From the NCBI GenBank assembly GCA_964617565.1, contig CAZTYH010000004.1, forward strand, positions 1-64,000: 64,000 bases of DNA, written 5' to 3'. The notes under the pieces are model-generated. The model worked only from the letters and a program-made list of their open reading frames with translations, did not search any database and was not told the origin of the DNA. The stretch comes from JAKJGV01 sp964617565. GTDB lineage: Bacteria > Verrucomicrobiota > Kiritimatiellia > CAIQIC01 > JAGNIJ01. The position numbers and the translations under genes were made by a program. Each line of letters opens with the position of its first letter. Within the stretch, counting starts at the first letter, position 1. Below are positions 25,063 to 34,960 of this stretch, piece by piece.

Positions 25063-25943
25063 TCTATGTTCTGCACCTGCTCTCTGATACGATCCAGTTC
25101 CGTCTTGATGGCCACCACGTCTCTTGCAATGCCCGCATCGTTTGCCTTCGAGCCGATCGTGTTCGCCTCCCGAAACATTTCCTGAACCAGGAAATCCAGC
25201 GACCGTCCGACCGGTTCCCTTGACTTCATCAGCGTACGCGCCTGTTGAATATGGCTCTCCAGCCGGGTGATCTCCTCCGTAATGTCCGACCGATCCGCGA
25301 AAAGCGCGACTTCGCGAAGCAACCGTTCATCGGCCCCATCCACCGGAATCTCCGCCGCACCGAGACGAGCCATGAGCCGCTCCCGATATTTCGATGCCAC
25401 GCGCGGCGCCTCGGCGCGCACCCGCTCCATGCACGATTCGATGCGCACCAGCCTCTTCTCCAAATCCCGCCCCAAAGCCCCGCCTTCACGCTCGCGCATC
25501 TTCATGAGGTGTTCAAGGGCCTGGTTCAAGGCCATTTCCACCGCCGGCCACACCTTTTCAGTCTCACGAGCCGGCTGCTCATAGCGTACCACGTCCGGCA
25601 ACGTCAGAAGGGCGCTTCCCGTGAAATCGTCTCTCAATTTAAGGCGCTTGGCCGCCTTTCTCAGTCCTTTCAGATACGCTTCCGCAAGGTCTACATCCAC
25701 CCGCGCTCCGCGCTGCCGCAAAGCCGCCGCAAACTGCACGGCCACCTCCCCGGTCACGCGCCCGCGCGAAAGGTTCTTGCCGATGACTTCGTCCATGCGG
25801 GGGCCCAGCCCCGCCAGCATCCGCGGCAGCGCAATGCTGATGTCCAGCTGCTTGCGATTGACGGCGCTCAACTCGATTTCCACCTTGATGCCGTCCAAAG
25901 ACGCGGTACCGCGTCCATGCCCTGTCATACTCCTCACGCTCAT
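25059..25943 (-). CDS. yicC: YicC-family endoribonuclease
   Basis: 294 residues. The N-terminal motif SMTGHGRG and the C-terminal DUF1732 motif VQEMFREANTIGSKAND define the family. YicC-type proteins are now regarded as RNases that degrade small regulatory RNAs. The frame extends far upstream into trpB, but the ATG at 25943 overlaps the trpB stop (ATGA) and gives the family N-terminus. GGGGAG is about nine bases upstream. Confidence 0.93.
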   Translation of the reverse strand: MSVRSMTGHGRGTASLDGIKVEIELSAVNRKQLDISIALPRMLAGLGPRMDEVIGKNLSRGRVTGEVAVQFAAALRQRGARVDVDLAEAYLKGLRKAAKRLKLRDDFTGSALLTLPDVVRYEQPARETEKVWPAVEMALNQALEHLMKMREREGGALGRDLEKRLVRIESCMERVRAEAPRVASKYRERLMARLGAAEIPVDGADERLLREVALFADRSDITEEITRLESHIQQARTLMKSREPVGRSLDFLVQEMFREANTIGSKANDAGIARDVVAIKTELDRIREQVQNIE

Positions 25944-27166
25944 GAACTTCTGCTCCCCTTTCGCGCCGCGTTCGACTTTTTCCAATCGGCTATCTGCTGC
26001 ACATCCTTGTCGCCCCGTCCGGAAAGGTTGATGATCACGGCGTCCTTTTTCTTCCACCGTTCGGCATGCTTCATGACGTAAGCCACCGCGTGAATGGATT
26101 CCAGCGCGCCCAGGATGCCTTCCCACTTCGCCAGGGCATAAAAACCTTCGATCGCTTCATCATCCGTGATGTAACTGTACTCCGCCCTGCCGAGGTCGCG
26201 CAAAAGGCAGTGCTCCGGCCCGATCGCCGCATAGTCCAATCCGGCGCTCACCGAATGGGTCAGTTGCACCTGCCCTTCTTTGTCCTGCAGAAGATACGTC
26301 CGCGTCCCCTGCAACACGCCGATGCGTCCGCCGGCGAACCGCGCGGCATGCTCTCCCGCGCGAATGCCGCGACCGCCCGCTTCCACGCCGATCATCGCCA
26401 CGCGCCGATCATTCAGGAACGGATGAAACAACCCCATGGAATTGCTGCCACCCCCGACACACGCCACGAGCGCCGACGGCAAGCGGCCTTCCTGCTTGAG
26501 AATCTGACGGCGCGCTTCCAATCCGATCACACGCTGAAAATTGCGGACCATCACCGGGTACGGATGCGCCCCGTAAACCGTGCCCAGCACATAATGCGTT
26601 CCGCGCACATTCGTCACCCAGTCTCGCATCGCCTCGTTGATCGCTTCCTTGAGCGTCTGCTGTCCGGCCGTGACCGGGACGACTTTCGCGCCAAGGTCTT
26701 CCATCCTGAAGACATTGAGCGCTTGCCGCTCCATGTCCACCTTCCCCATGTAAACCACACATTCCATGCCGAACAACGCCGCGCAGGTCGCCGTCGCCAC
26801 GCCATGCTGCCCCGCGCCCGTCTCCGCAATCACCCGTTTCTTCCCCATCCGCTTCGCGAGCAGGCACTGCCCCAGGCTGTTATTGATCTTGTGGGCACCG
26901 GTATGACACAAATCTTCGCGCTTGAGATAAACCCGCGGACCGCCCAGCGCGCGGCTCATCGTGGCGGCAAAATACAGCGGCGTCGGACGCCCGACATAAT
27001 TCCTGAGATAGTATTCAAACTCGCGGCGGAAAGCGGGATCGCGCCATGCTTTCTGATAGACGGCGTCCAGTTCACGCAATGGTTCCATTAACGTTTCGGG
27101 AACGAATATGCCACCGTACGGTCCGAAGTGACCGTGGCGATCCGGGTCTGTGTTCAACTTCGGCAT
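25940..27166 (-). CDS. trpB: Tryptophan synthase beta chain
   Basis: PLP enzyme joining indole and serine. 408 residues. N-terminal GHFGPYGGIFVPETLM, the PLP lysine motif HTGAHKINNSLGQ, ETGAGQHGVA and the phosphate loop GGGSNSMGLF are intact. Overlaps the end of trpF by 13 bases. trpA, usually next, is absent: yicC follows with a four-base overlap. Either trpA lies elsewhere or the operon has been rearranged. Confidence 0.96.
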   Translation of the reverse strand: MPKLNTDPDRHGHFGPYGGIFVPETLMEPLRELDAVYQKAWRDPAFRREFEYYLRNYVGRPTPLYFAATMSRALGGPRVYLKREDLCHTGAHKINNSLGQCLLAKRMGKKRVIAETGAGQHGVATATCAALFGMECVVYMGKVDMERQALNVFRMEDLGAKVVPVTAGQQTLKEAINEAMRDWVTNVRGTHYVLGTVYGAHPYPVMVRNFQRVIGLEARRQILKQEGRLPSALVACVGGGSNSMGLFHPFLNDRRVAMIGVEAGGRGIRAGEHAARFAGGRIGVLQGTRTYLLQDKEGQVQLTHSVSAGLDYAAIGPEHCLLRDLGRAEYSYITDDEAIEGFYALAKWEGILGALESIHAVAYVMKHAERWKKKDAVIINLSGRGDKDVQQIADWKKSNAARKGSRSS

Positions 27167-27801
27167 TGCTCGATAAACTTTCTGACCTTCGCAAGGTCTT
27201 TTTTGCCGGGCCGCTCTTCCACTCCGGAACTCACATCCACACCCCAGGGCCCGACGCGCCCGATTGCCTCGCGCACATTTTCAGGCGTGAGTCCGCCGGC
27301 CAGGATAACTCGCTTCGAACTCTTCAGAACAAACGCGCGTGCGGCTTCCCAGTCGCAGGTCTTTCCGGTGCCTCCCGGCGATTTATCACTATAACTGTCC
27401 AACAGATACGCGTCAACGAAGCCACTCGTCTCTGATTCGTTTAGCCCCGGATAAATCACGCGCCAGACTTGCGAAGGCTTTTTTCCAATGCCTGGACTTG
27501 TCCGCCGTGGCGGAAAAACGGCCTGAATTTTTTCCAATGCCTGGAAACCGTGCAATTGAACGACATCCAGCCGCGCCGCCTCAACGATCTCCCGAATGTT
27601 GTCCGGAGTGTTGTCAACGAAAACCCCGACCTTGAGCAAAGAACCGGGAAGCTTCTTCGTCCAATCGGCCACGTCTTCCGGGCTCACGCAGCGCTTCGAG
27701 CCGCTCCAGAACACAAAGCCCATCGCGTCGGGTTTCAGCGCCGCCACCGCCGCGACATCTTCCGCCGTACACAGGCCGCAGATTTTAATGAAGATAGGCA
27801 T
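27154..27801 (-). CDS. trpF: Phosphoribosylanthranilate isomerase with a repeat-derived insertion
   Basis: Third step of tryptophan synthesis, TIM barrel, 215 residues. The catalytic cysteine in KICGLC and the C-terminal GVDVSSGVE phosphate loop are present. After VVQLHG the usual acidic DE is replaced by a stretch (about residues 86-110) that is encoded by two copies of a palindrome (TTCCAGGCATTGGAA) 49 bases apart. The insertion keeps the frame. The start ATG lies inside TAATCTCTAATG, a fragment like repeat family I. Activity is likely but loop geometry near the active site is changed. Confidence 0.9.
   Translation of the reverse strand: MPIFIKICGLCTAEDVAAVAALKPDAMGFVFWSGSKRCVSPEDVADWTKKLPGSLLKVGVFVDNTPDNIREIVEAARLDVVQLHGFQALEKIQAVFPPRRTSPGIGKKPSQVWRVIYPGLNESETSGFVDAYLLDSYSDKSPGGTGKTCDWEAARAFVLKSSKRVILAGGLTPENVREAIGRVGPWGVDVSSGVEERPGKKDLAKVRKFIEQCRS
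27478..27547 (-). repeat. Two copies of palindromic repeat family IV inside trpF
   Basis: Copies at about 27478-27496 and 27527-27547, core TTTTCCAATGCCTGGA on the plus strand, nearly self-complementary (TTTCCA...TGGAAA). The DNA between them carries another inverted pair (TCCGCC/GGCGGA). Confidence 0.75.
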
Positions 27802-27819
27802 TAGAGATTACCAAGAAAA

Positions 27820-27844
27820 GAAACATCGAACATTCAATGTTCAT
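27820..27844 (-). repeat. Dispersed repeat family II, trpC-trpF junction
   Basis: Minus strand GAACATTGAATGTTCGATGT. The TGA at 27836-27834 is the trpC stop. GAACATTGAATGTTC is a near-perfect palindrome. Confidence 0.7.
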
Positions 27845-28634
27845 TTGTTTCCGCCCACACGCCTTTCATCAATTCCCGCACCGCCGCGCCGGGATCCGGT
27901 TTCCGCAGGAGCGACTCCCCCACAAGAAGGGCGTTCACTCCGCCGTCGCGCAACCGGCGTACGTCTTCCGCTGTACCTATTCCGCTCTCGCTCACAAGCA
28001 AGGCCCCCTCCGGCGCCAGCTCGCGCAGTCGCAAGGTGGTCTCCAGCGCCACGGAAAACGTCCGCAGATCCCGGTTGTTGACCCCGACGCACCGGATCGG
28101 CATTCCCGCGAGCTTCGACATATCTTCTTCATCATGGGTTTCCACCAGCGCTTCCAGTTGCGCCTCGCGGCAGATATCCAGCAGTTTCGCGATCGCGCGC
28201 GTCTCCAGCACGGCGGCAATCAGAAGCACGGCGGAAGCACCCAGCGAGGCCGCATGCCATATCTGCCACTCGTCCACGACGAACTCCTTGTATAATAAAG
28301 GTAAAGGAACCGCCGACCGCACCGTCCGAAAATCGTCTTCACCGCCCCCGAAGAATTTCCGGTCCATCAGAACCGATATCGCCTGCGCCCCGGCATCGGC
28401 ATAGGCGCGCGCAATCGCAAAAGGATCGAAGGGATCGCGGATCAGCCCCGCGGATGGCGATCTTCTTTTCACTTCCGCGATAAGCCCCATCGGCATGGCC
28501 GCAAGGCTCGCCACGAATTCCGGCGGCGCCTCCCGGTCCTTGGCCAGTTCGCGCAACGCATCCACCGGCCAGTTTGCGCGGCATACCCCGATCTCTTCCT
28601 TCTTGTTCGCGATTATGTCGTCAAGAATGCTCAT
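27834..28634 (-). CDS. trpC: Indole-3-glycerol phosphate synthase
   Basis: TIM-barrel enzyme of tryptophan synthesis, 266 residues. N-terminal MSILDDIIANKKEE, LIAEVKRRSPSAGLI (active-site Lys), LYKEFVVDEWQI, GVNNRDLRTF and LVSESGI are typical. It overlaps prfB by 14 bases. The final Glu-His and TGA stop are supplied by a dispersed repeat. Confidence 0.96.
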   Translation of the reverse strand: MSILDDIIANKKEEIGVCRANWPVDALRELAKDREAPPEFVASLAAMPMGLIAEVKRRSPSAGLIRDPFDPFAIARAYADAGAQAISVLMDRKFFGGGEDDFRTVRSAVPLPLLYKEFVVDEWQIWHAASLGASAVLLIAAVLETRAIAKLLDICREAQLEALVETHDEEDMSKLAGMPIRCVGVNNRDLRTFSVALETTLRLRELAPEGALLVSESGIGTAEDVRRLRDGGVNALLVGESLLRKPDPGAAVRELMKGVWAETNEH

Positions 28635-29743
28635 CGCTGCGATTCTGTTTCAGATACCCCTCGATAAATTCGTCTATTTCGCCGTCGAGCACGGCGGCGA
28701 CGTTACTGGTCTCGACATCGGTTCGATGATCCTTGACCATCGTGTAGGGCTGAAACACATACGACCGGATCTGGCGCCCCCATGCGATCTCGCCTTTCTC
28801 TCCGTAAAACTTTTCCATCTCCTTGCGTTTTTTGTCCATCTCCAACTCATAGAGCTTTGCCGTGAGCATCTTCATTGCGCGGTCGCGATTTTTATGCTGC
28901 GATCGCTCCGCCTGGCACGCCACCACAAGCCCGGTCGGCAGGTGCGTCAGGCGCACCGCTGAATCTGTTTTGTTTACATGCTGACCGCCCGCCCCACTCG
29001 AGCGATAGGTGTCCACGCGCAAATCTTTTTCGTCAATCTCGATCTCCACATCTTCATCAATTTCCGCCACCACGTCCATCGAGACGAAGGACGTATGACG
29101 GCGCTTGTTCGCATCGAACGGGCTGATCCGAACCAGGCGATGCACCCCGCGCTCGGCCTTGAGGTGTCCGTAGGCATAAGGACCGGTGACCAGCAGCGTG
29201 ATGTTTTTGATGCCCGCTTCTTCGCCGGCGAGATAGTCCATCACGCTCACATCGTATCCATGGCGCTCGCAATATCGCCGATACATGCGCAACAGGATAT
29301 CGGCCCAGTCGCAGGATTCCGTTCCGCCTGCGCCCGCGTGAAGGCTCAGGTAGGCGTTGCTCGCATCGAAGCGGCCGTTCAGCAGCGTCTGAACCTCGAG
29401 CGAGGAAAAGGCTTTGTCTATTCGATCCAGGATTCCGGCCGTCTCTTTAAGCGCGGATTCCTTTTGTGCCGGATCCGACTCCGCTTCGGCCAGTTCGTGA
29501 AGGACACCGCACTCCTCCACATCTCTTTCGAGGCTCTTGAACGGGTCAAGAATGGCGCGAACGGAATTTGTTTTTGCAATAATCTCCCGCGCCTTGACCT
29601 GGTTATTCCAGAAATCCGGTGCGGACGCCTGGCTTTCGAGTTCGCTTAGAAGTTTCTGTTTGCCCGCGACGTCAAAGATAGCCTCTCATTTCCTCGAGGC
29701 GCGCGCGGGCGGCACTGATCCGATCGTCCAAATTCTCCAACAT
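28621..29743 (-). CDS. prfB: Peptide chain release factor 2, +1 programmed frameshift
   Basis: Recognises UGA and UAA stops. A short first frame of 23 codons starts at ATG 29743 (AAGGAG nine bases upstream) and ends ...Arg-Gly-Tyr-Leu-TGA at 29674-29672. Shifting +1 at CTT TGA C continues as Asp-Val-Ala-Gly-Lys and gives one protein of about 373 residues. The SPF tripeptide region (RISPFDANKRRHTSF) and the GGQ motif (SGAGGQHVNKTDSAVRL) are intact. It heads the trpCFB-yicC-gmk-coaC run. Frame-naive annotation will call only the 28621-29520 part. Confidence 0.96.
29671..29690 (-). promoter_or_regulatory. RF2 +1 frameshift site
   Basis: Minus strand AGAGGCTATCTTTGAC: slippery CTT (29677-29675), in-frame TGA followed by C, and an upstream purine-rich AGAGG that replaces the usual internal AGGGGG. 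Standard autoregulation: low RF2 favours slippage. Confidence 0.93.
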
Positions 29744-29890
29744 CTTCGTGTTCTCCTTGCTGTAACGCCCGACACTCTAGCTCGCTTGATGTGCAAGCGC
29801 AACCGCAGGATTTTCCGTGCAATACAATGCCCAGTGTCGTGTTCCGGAGTTTCCTCAGCAGAACTCACGCGGTCTTCAGACCGCTTTTGC

Positions 29891-32800
29891 TTATTCCGAC
29901 GAACCCGGCTTTTCGATTTCGATCTCGAGCACATTCGGCACCAGGTCCGCCTCGCCTTCGCCGGGCAGGAATTGAATCCAGAGATACTCCACCTCCGTCG
30001 GGCCCTCGTCCAGGGCTTCCCCTACATCAAACCATTCCAATCCGTCACGACTTCCGACGAATGACATATTGGTAATGGAATCTTTTCCCAGGAATACATT
30101 CACGCCCGACACGGGTGTCGGCAGTCGGTACCCCAGCGTGATCCACCACGTTGCCGCATCCGGATCGCCGACCCACGCGGTCGAGAGGTCACCGTCCACC
30201 GTGTTCGAACCGCCACTGTTCCCGTCCCGGTTTCCACTGGTCCACACATCCAGCGGGATAACCGATGCGCTTCCACATGCTCCGTCAAAGGCAACCCTCT
30301 TCTCCGATATATCCCGACTTGCCTCGACCGCCCCTGCTTCTGTTTCGTGCATCGGAAGCACTTCAATGGCATTAATGTAGGCTCCGCCTTTGCGCGGCCT
30401 GAACTCCAACTGTAATCCATCCCCATCCACCGTCACGCGGAATTCTTTCACCACGCCGCGATCAAATCCGCCCGCCGCTCCATACACATCGAAACCGGCC
30501 AGCATGCGGATATCTTCAATCCGCACGTCGAACCGGCTGTTGCCTTGTCCCGGCTTATAGATATCCGCAAAATGCAACCGGACCATGTACTTGCCAGGCG
30601 GCACCTGCACAAAGTTATAGTTCAACCTGTTCGGCGCTAATACACCACGGATTTGCCGAAGCACTTTCTGCGGCGCGTTTCCTGCATTCTTGATTTGCCG
30701 GCTGACCCCATACTCCTTGGTATTCCCGGAAAATCCGAAATCCTTGACCCAGTCGCCCACATCGCTTCCACCGCAGTTGATGCGCAACTCTTCCGGCAGG
30801 ATCCTCAGCGTGCCGGCTACGAAACGAATGTCATAGTTATCCGAGGTCAGCCCTTGCGGCGTGATCTCATATTCGCCGATATCCACCGCCGGAATCGCCG
30901 AACCCGTGAAACTCAATTCACCGCCCAGACCTGCCGGTCCTTCGCCTTGAACGAATCCGCTGAAAGTGACCGTGTAGTTTTCGATGGGGAATATGGCGCC
31001 ATCATAAATCTTGCTTTGATTGTTGGCGGTCACGGCCAGCATCTTCTGCGCGATCGCGATCTGAACGCGGCCATTCGTCGGGCTGTAGTTTTCGTTCCCC
31101 GCAAATGTCCAGTCGGCTGTCCCGCCCGGCACTTCTGTATAAGTTGCGCCCAGATCCAACAAGCCGCTCAAGTCTTCGCTTGCCGCTCCGATGGCCGTGC
31201 CGGTCGCGCCATGAGCCTGACCATCGTATGTCACGGTCACGCCACCCACGGCAATCGTCGCGTCGGCCTTGCCGATCACAACATCAACCTGACCGTTTGC
31301 GGCGTTGTAGTTGGCGTTGCCCGCAAACGTCCAGATCGCCGTGCCGCCCGGAACGTTCGTATACTTCGCGCCAAAGTCCAGCAAGGCATTCAGATTCTCT
31401 CCTGTCGCGCCGGTGACTGTGCCGGTAGCTCCATGCGCAAGCCCATCATACGTCACCGTTACACCGCCCACCGCTATCGTCGCGTCTGCCTTGCCGACCT
31501 CCAGAACACCCTCCGCGCTCCCCTGCCACATCGCTTCGGTCACCGTACCCGTCACGGCATAGACACCCGCGTTGGTCGGCGCCCACCCGTCACCGTTGTA
31601 CGTGAACGTAACGGTCAGTCCCACAGGGGTGGTCGTCGCTGAAACCGTTCGCGCGGTGCCATCGTAGGGTTGTGAAAGATCCAACAGGAACACCTGCGCC
31701 GTGGCCCTGGTGACAGTAAAGGTGTTGGTCACTTTCGGCGACGGATCCCAATATGCATTGCCGGGCTGCACAGCAACTACCGTCACCGTGCCCGCATCGG
31801 TAAAGGTCAACGCGGAAGCCCCGTTAAGGATGGCCGGGCCGGAAAGAACGGTGTACGAGACCGGTTGTCCGCTCTCGGCCGATGCCGTCAGCGTGGTCAC
31901 GTTGGTTGTAATCTGATCACCCGGGTTCGGGAATGTGATCGTCTGATTCATGCGGCCGAACAGTTTGTATCGCCCGTCCGGCTGAAGCGCGAATTCGACG
32001 GTACCAGGAATGTTGACGACCGGGATAACTTGCAGCCCGTCACCGGTCCAACTTCCGGATGAGATCGTCCCGGCAGGGACGTTCACAGAGTACGCGGACA
32101 GATCATACCAGGTGCCGCTGTATTGAGCGCGCTCGCCGGTACGTGTCCAGTAGGTCATCGGCGAAGGCGAGAGATCGGCCCGTCGGGAGGCGGCGGTGCC
32201 GGGGTCGTCAAACCAGTCGAACACGAACCCGTCGCCGGCCAGTTCCGTTCCGCCAAGCTCCGTGCGCGACGCGATGAAGACCTGATCCGTAGTGATGCCG
32301 GAGGAGGGCTCGTTGACCGGGTTCGATAACGCCCACGGAACGGCCGTTCGAATAACGATTCCCGAGAAGGCGGGGGAGAAGACGCCGAGGAAGTTGGTGC
32401 TGTTAAGCCAGGTCCGAAGCGTTGCATCCTGCCAGCGATTGTTCCATGCGCCCTCGTGGAAAGCGCGGGCGGCGATGGAATTGGTCCCTTGCAGGGTCAC
32501 GGTATTCGCCACGCCTCCGTAGTTGGAATGCACAACGCGCCACGCCAGAATCTGGCCATCCCAGGTCCAATTCTCGTCATAGACCACTGCGCCCAGCGGC
32601 AGATCTTTCGCGCGCGCGCCCACGGTATAAGCATCCGCCAGCATGGTGTCACCGTAGTCTGAAGTCTGGATGACGATGTCCTTTATGCCATACGAACCGG
32701 CCGCAGGCATCGTGATCCGCACCCAGTTTTCGTCGGACTCTTCGATGTTTGCCGCGAGACCACCCACCAGCACATTCGTAATCGTGCCGAAAAAGCCATT

Positions 32801-34805
32801 GCTCACCACCACCGCAAATCCGCCCGCGAAGAGTCCGACGTCCGGCGTGACACTGAACACCTTGACAACGTTGGTGACACTTGGCGCAGCATTATAATCG
32901 GCATTGCCCGCCTGCGCTGCCACGACCTCGATGTCGCCGACGCCGGTAAATGTGAGATTGGTGCCGTCGCTGATCGAGCCCGGTGCGCGCGTCGTGAAGG
33001 AAACATCCAATCCACTCGACGCCGTCGCCGCCAATCCAACGCTCGCGCTCAACTTCTGCGGGACGATAGGGTCGAAGGTCAGCGTCTGGTTCACCTTGCC
33101 GACGGTCAGTGTATCCACGGCTTCGCCCTGCCAGATCGCGTCGCTCACCGTGCCGGTCACCGCGTACGAGCCACCCGACACCGGGGCGTCGAGGCTTCCG
33201 TTGTAAGTTATGAGCACGGCCAGACCGACCGGCTCCGTCGTTGCGGTCACCACTCTCGGAGTGCCGTTATAGGTCTGGTTCAGATTGTTCAAAGCGACGG
33301 ATGCTACGGCCTTCGTTACGGCAAAGGAATTGGTGGTAGCGGCCGGCGCATAGTTCGCGTCGCCCGCCTGTGAGGCTACGATGCTCACGATGCCCGCGCC
33401 CGTGAAGGACAGGTTCGTGGCGCCGGAAAGGGCGGCGGGACCGCCGCCTACCGAGAACGTCACGGGCAATCCGGAACTGGCGGTTGCAGCCAGTCCGAGA
33501 TGGTTGGTTGTCACCTGGGACCCGATGGCCGGGAAGCTGATCGTCTGCGGCGTGCCGAGCACGGTCAGCGTGGCCGTGTTCATTCCTTGAAACAGCGCGG
33601 TGTCCACAACGCCTGTGATCGCATAGCTTCCGGCGCTGAGCGGGGCTGACGCGCTGCCGTTGTAGGTAATGGTGACCGGCAAACCTTCCGGGGTCGTGGT
33701 GGCCGTCACGACGCGGGGGGTACCGTCGCGCTGTTGCACCAGGTTGCTGAACGCGATGTTAGCCATCGCCTTCGTCACCGCGATGCTGTTCGTCACGCAT
33801 GGCGCCATATCATAGTAAACGTTCCCGAGCTGCCACCCGATCACCTTCACGGTGCCGGTGCCGGTGAAGGACAGGTTCGTGGCGCCGACGATGCTTCCGG
33901 GGCCGGAAAAGACGCTGAAAGTCACCTGCAATCCGGACGAGGCGGTTCCCGCCAACCCGACGCGGTTCGTGGTAAATTGCGGGCCGGGATTCGGGAACGT
34001 GATGGTCTGCGGACGCCGGATCACATTGAACGTGATCGGAACGCGGAGCGGACTGTTGGCCGCGCCCGGAACCGTGAAGACATTGGTCGCGTAATATGTG
34101 CCCAAGTCGAGGCCGGCCACCGAAACCTGCGCTGTGAAAATCTGGCTGTCTTGGAAAGCGAGCGTACCCGAAGACGGAACGCTCATCGTCAGCCAGTTAG
34201 TGGGGCCGGCGCCGAAGACCGTGTTCCTGGAGAAGCTCATCCCGCTGCTGCCAACGCTCCGGATCGAGAAGGTCTGGGGCGCNNNNNNNNNNNNNNNNNN
34301 NNNNNNNNNNNNNNNNNNNNNNNNNNNNNNNNNNNNNNNNNNNNNNNNNNNNNNNNNNNNNNNNNNNNNNNNNNNNNNNNNNGTCCGGAAAATTCGTGAA
34401 ATTGAACCTAAGCCAGTAGCTCACGGTGGAAGTCGCCGTCAGGCCGGTCAGCCGCGGCGAGATCAGCCATTGGTCGTTGTGATAACCCTCCCCCGAGCCA
34501 CCGCCGGTGTTCCACGAGCAATAAGCATTATAGCTCCCCGCGCCAGCGGTCGGCGGAACCGAGCTCGTTCCGTTGCCCCAGCCGGGAAGCGGCATGACAC
34601 CGACCGGCAGTTGATACCATCCGGACCCGCCCAGCAGATTTGTTTTGACCCAGCCCGGCGGCGGAACGCCGTATTCAAACGACTCGAGCATCTGGGCGGG
34701 GGCGGCCCACGGCGCAACCAGCAAAACGCAGAACACGAGGAAAAGGGTTTTTCCCAAAGATTGGAAGATAGAGTGCGCCTGTTTCCCGGCATTGGAAGAA
34801 AACAT
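29891..34805 (-). CDS. Giant modular secreted protein (anchor-J-like, MBG, TIG, malectin, discoidin-like domains)
   Basis: Begins at ATG 34805 (AAAGGAG seven bases upstream) with a signal peptide (LFLVFCVLLVAPWAAPAQ). A choice-of-anchor J-like domain (SFEYGVPPPGW, NDQWLISPRL) follows. After a 100-N gap about 1460 further residues remain. They include a BACON/ASPM-like segment, several MBG-type Ig-like repeats (marked by QTITFPNPG and YNGTPRVVTATT), a TIG-like domain and a DUF6273-like region (WTWDGQILAWRVV). After these come two near-identical GKADATIAVGGVTVTYDG repeats, a malectin domain (INCGGSDVGDW to AINAIEVLP-like end) and a C-terminal discoidin-like domain. It probably binds polysaccharide at the cell surface; no enzyme domain is seen. 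No PEP-CTERM or other sorting tail is evident. Confidence 0.82.
34283..34382. other. 100-N scaffold gap in the giant secreted protein
   Basis: No duplicated flanks; the two sides are in different frames relative to 100 N, so the true missing length is unknown. Confidence 0.9.
34746..34803 (-). repeat. Two palindromic family IV units in a signal-peptide coding region
   Basis: Minus strand TCTTCCAATGCCGGGAAAC and TCTTCCAATCTTTGGGAAAA, encoding the n-region of the signal peptide. They share the TTCCAAT...GGAA pattern with the trpF and lhgO copies. Confidence 0.55.
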
Positions 34806-34960
34806 TATACGACTCCTTTTGGAGGCCAACAAACTGCCGGATATGAGACCAGAATCACCGCTGCGGATCAAGAAACATCGGAGCTTCCCCCTTCACGCGC
34901 ATTTGCCTTCCCTCATGATATCAACGCTCGATTGCTCGCAAACGCCCATGGGAAGGGTAT

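Noticed and set aside
31190..31500. Direct repeats that could suggest a CRISPR or satellite
   Set aside because: They are in-frame protein domain repeats within a continuous coding region, not short repeats with unique spacers.
30653..31642. 329-codon plus-strand open frame
   Set aside because: Antisense to the giant secreted protein; repeats in it mirror the MBG repeats.
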